Below are positions 63,917 to 64,000 of a stretch of DNA of 64,000 bases, piece by piece (position 1 is the first letter of the stretch; every line of letters begins with the position of its first letter). A program made the translations under genes and the position numbers. Under the pieces are notes generated by a model, which saw nothing but the letters and a program-made list of their open reading frames with translations, was not told the DNA's origin and searched no databases. Source of the DNA: Triparma columacea (taxonomy: Eukaryota; Sar; Bolidophyceae; Parmales; Triparmaceae); the NCBI GenBank assembly GCA_030267965.1, contig BRYA01000148.1, positions 1-64,000 on the forward strand, read 5' to 3'.

Positions 63917-64000
63917 ATGATGAAAGCGCTCCTCCTGAGTGCAATCCTGGTGCTCTTGCTAGGTCGGGCAATCTCCGACCTGACTACGGAGGTTAAAATC
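63917..64000 (+). CDS. Start of a secreted/ER protein, cut by the window end
   Basis: 28 codons: MMKALLLSAILVLLLGRAIS followed by DLTTEVKI, open to the last base. This is a clean signal peptide. The following TTEVKI is compatible with the start of an ER FKBP-type prolyl isomerase, but too little is present to say. Confidence 0.5.
   Translation, partial: MMKALLLSAILVLLLGRAISDLTTEVKI

Noticed and set aside
1..64000. CRISPR arrays, insertion sequences or intact retroelements
   Set aside because: No spaced palindromic arrays, transposase, reverse transcriptase or integrase motifs or long terminal repeats were seen; the repeated units are telomere-like, coding zinc-finger or simple repeats.

Overview
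This is nuclear DNA of a photosynthetic eukaryote, most likely a stramenopile alga with a complex plastid (bolidophyte/Parmales or diatom relative; the species is not provable from sequence alone). The evidence is short GT-AG introns (donors mostly GTGAGN or GTAAGN), a nuclear plastid Rieske gene with an ADAFVP site, other presequences combining an ER signal with an ASAFAP-like site, a plastid-type methyltransferase, and animal/protist-style genes (IP3/ryanodine-receptor channel, PIG-W, SMYD-type SET). The left end is probably a chromosome end: it opens with seven 9-bp repeats CCCTTTACA followed by degenerate repeats.

Layout: 1-716 telomere-like and subtelomeric repeats. 717-4862 a START-START-START/XK-related-like membrane protein (-). 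5727-16455 a giant IP3R/RyR-like channel in eight exons (-) carrying a canonical voltage-sensor module and a C-terminal C2 domain. 16608-20283 an MBD4-like DNA glycosylase (+), an EXD2-C-terminal-like zinc protein (-) and a CRDPGC-motif protein (+). 20393-26473 a plastid-type DUF1499 protein (-), an FMN glutamate-synthase-family enzyme (+) and a UBA-like protein (+). 26549-28788 a second XK-related-like protein (-). 28980-38575 a pyrimidine-nucleotide carrier (-), PDCL3-like chaperone (+), TMEM245-like protein (-), DTW tRNA modification enzyme (+) and a SET-MYND/JmjC fusion (-). 39035-43759 two duplicated C2H2 zinc-finger genes (-) flanking an unknown membrane protein (+). 44069-46778 a plastid-targeted membrane protein and PIG-W (+). 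47173-51204 a fused 7TM receptor/START/XK-related-like protein (-), followed by another unknown membrane protein (+). 53215-55660 a coiled-coil protein (+), PetC (-) and a small ORF (+). 55746-59680 a divergent pair, an ArsJ-type transporter (-) and its partner-type GAPDH (+). 59848-61786 a plastid methyltransferase (+). 61825-63844 a GH125 mannosidase (-). 63917 onward, the start of a secreted protein (+).

Four assemblies stand out. (1) ArsJ and ArsJ-type GAPDH share one divergent intergenic region, reproducing in a eukaryote the two-gene arsenate detoxification module known from bacteria. (2) A GPCR-like 7TM domain runs in one open exon into a START lipid-binding domain and an XK-related-like membrane domain; two paralogues of the membrane part lie in the same window, suggesting a local family combining lipid sensing and membrane lipid handling. 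(3) An IP3R/RyR-type Ca2+ release channel contains an S1-S4 voltage sensor. (4) A lysine methyltransferase (SET-MYND) and a KDM8-like JmjC oxygenase appear to be one polypeptide. Genes are densely packed; several convergent pairs have stop codons only 5-110 bp apart and several divergent pairs share promoters of 70-415 bp. Exon models are my own splice reading (GT-AG with continuous phase) and lack transcript support.
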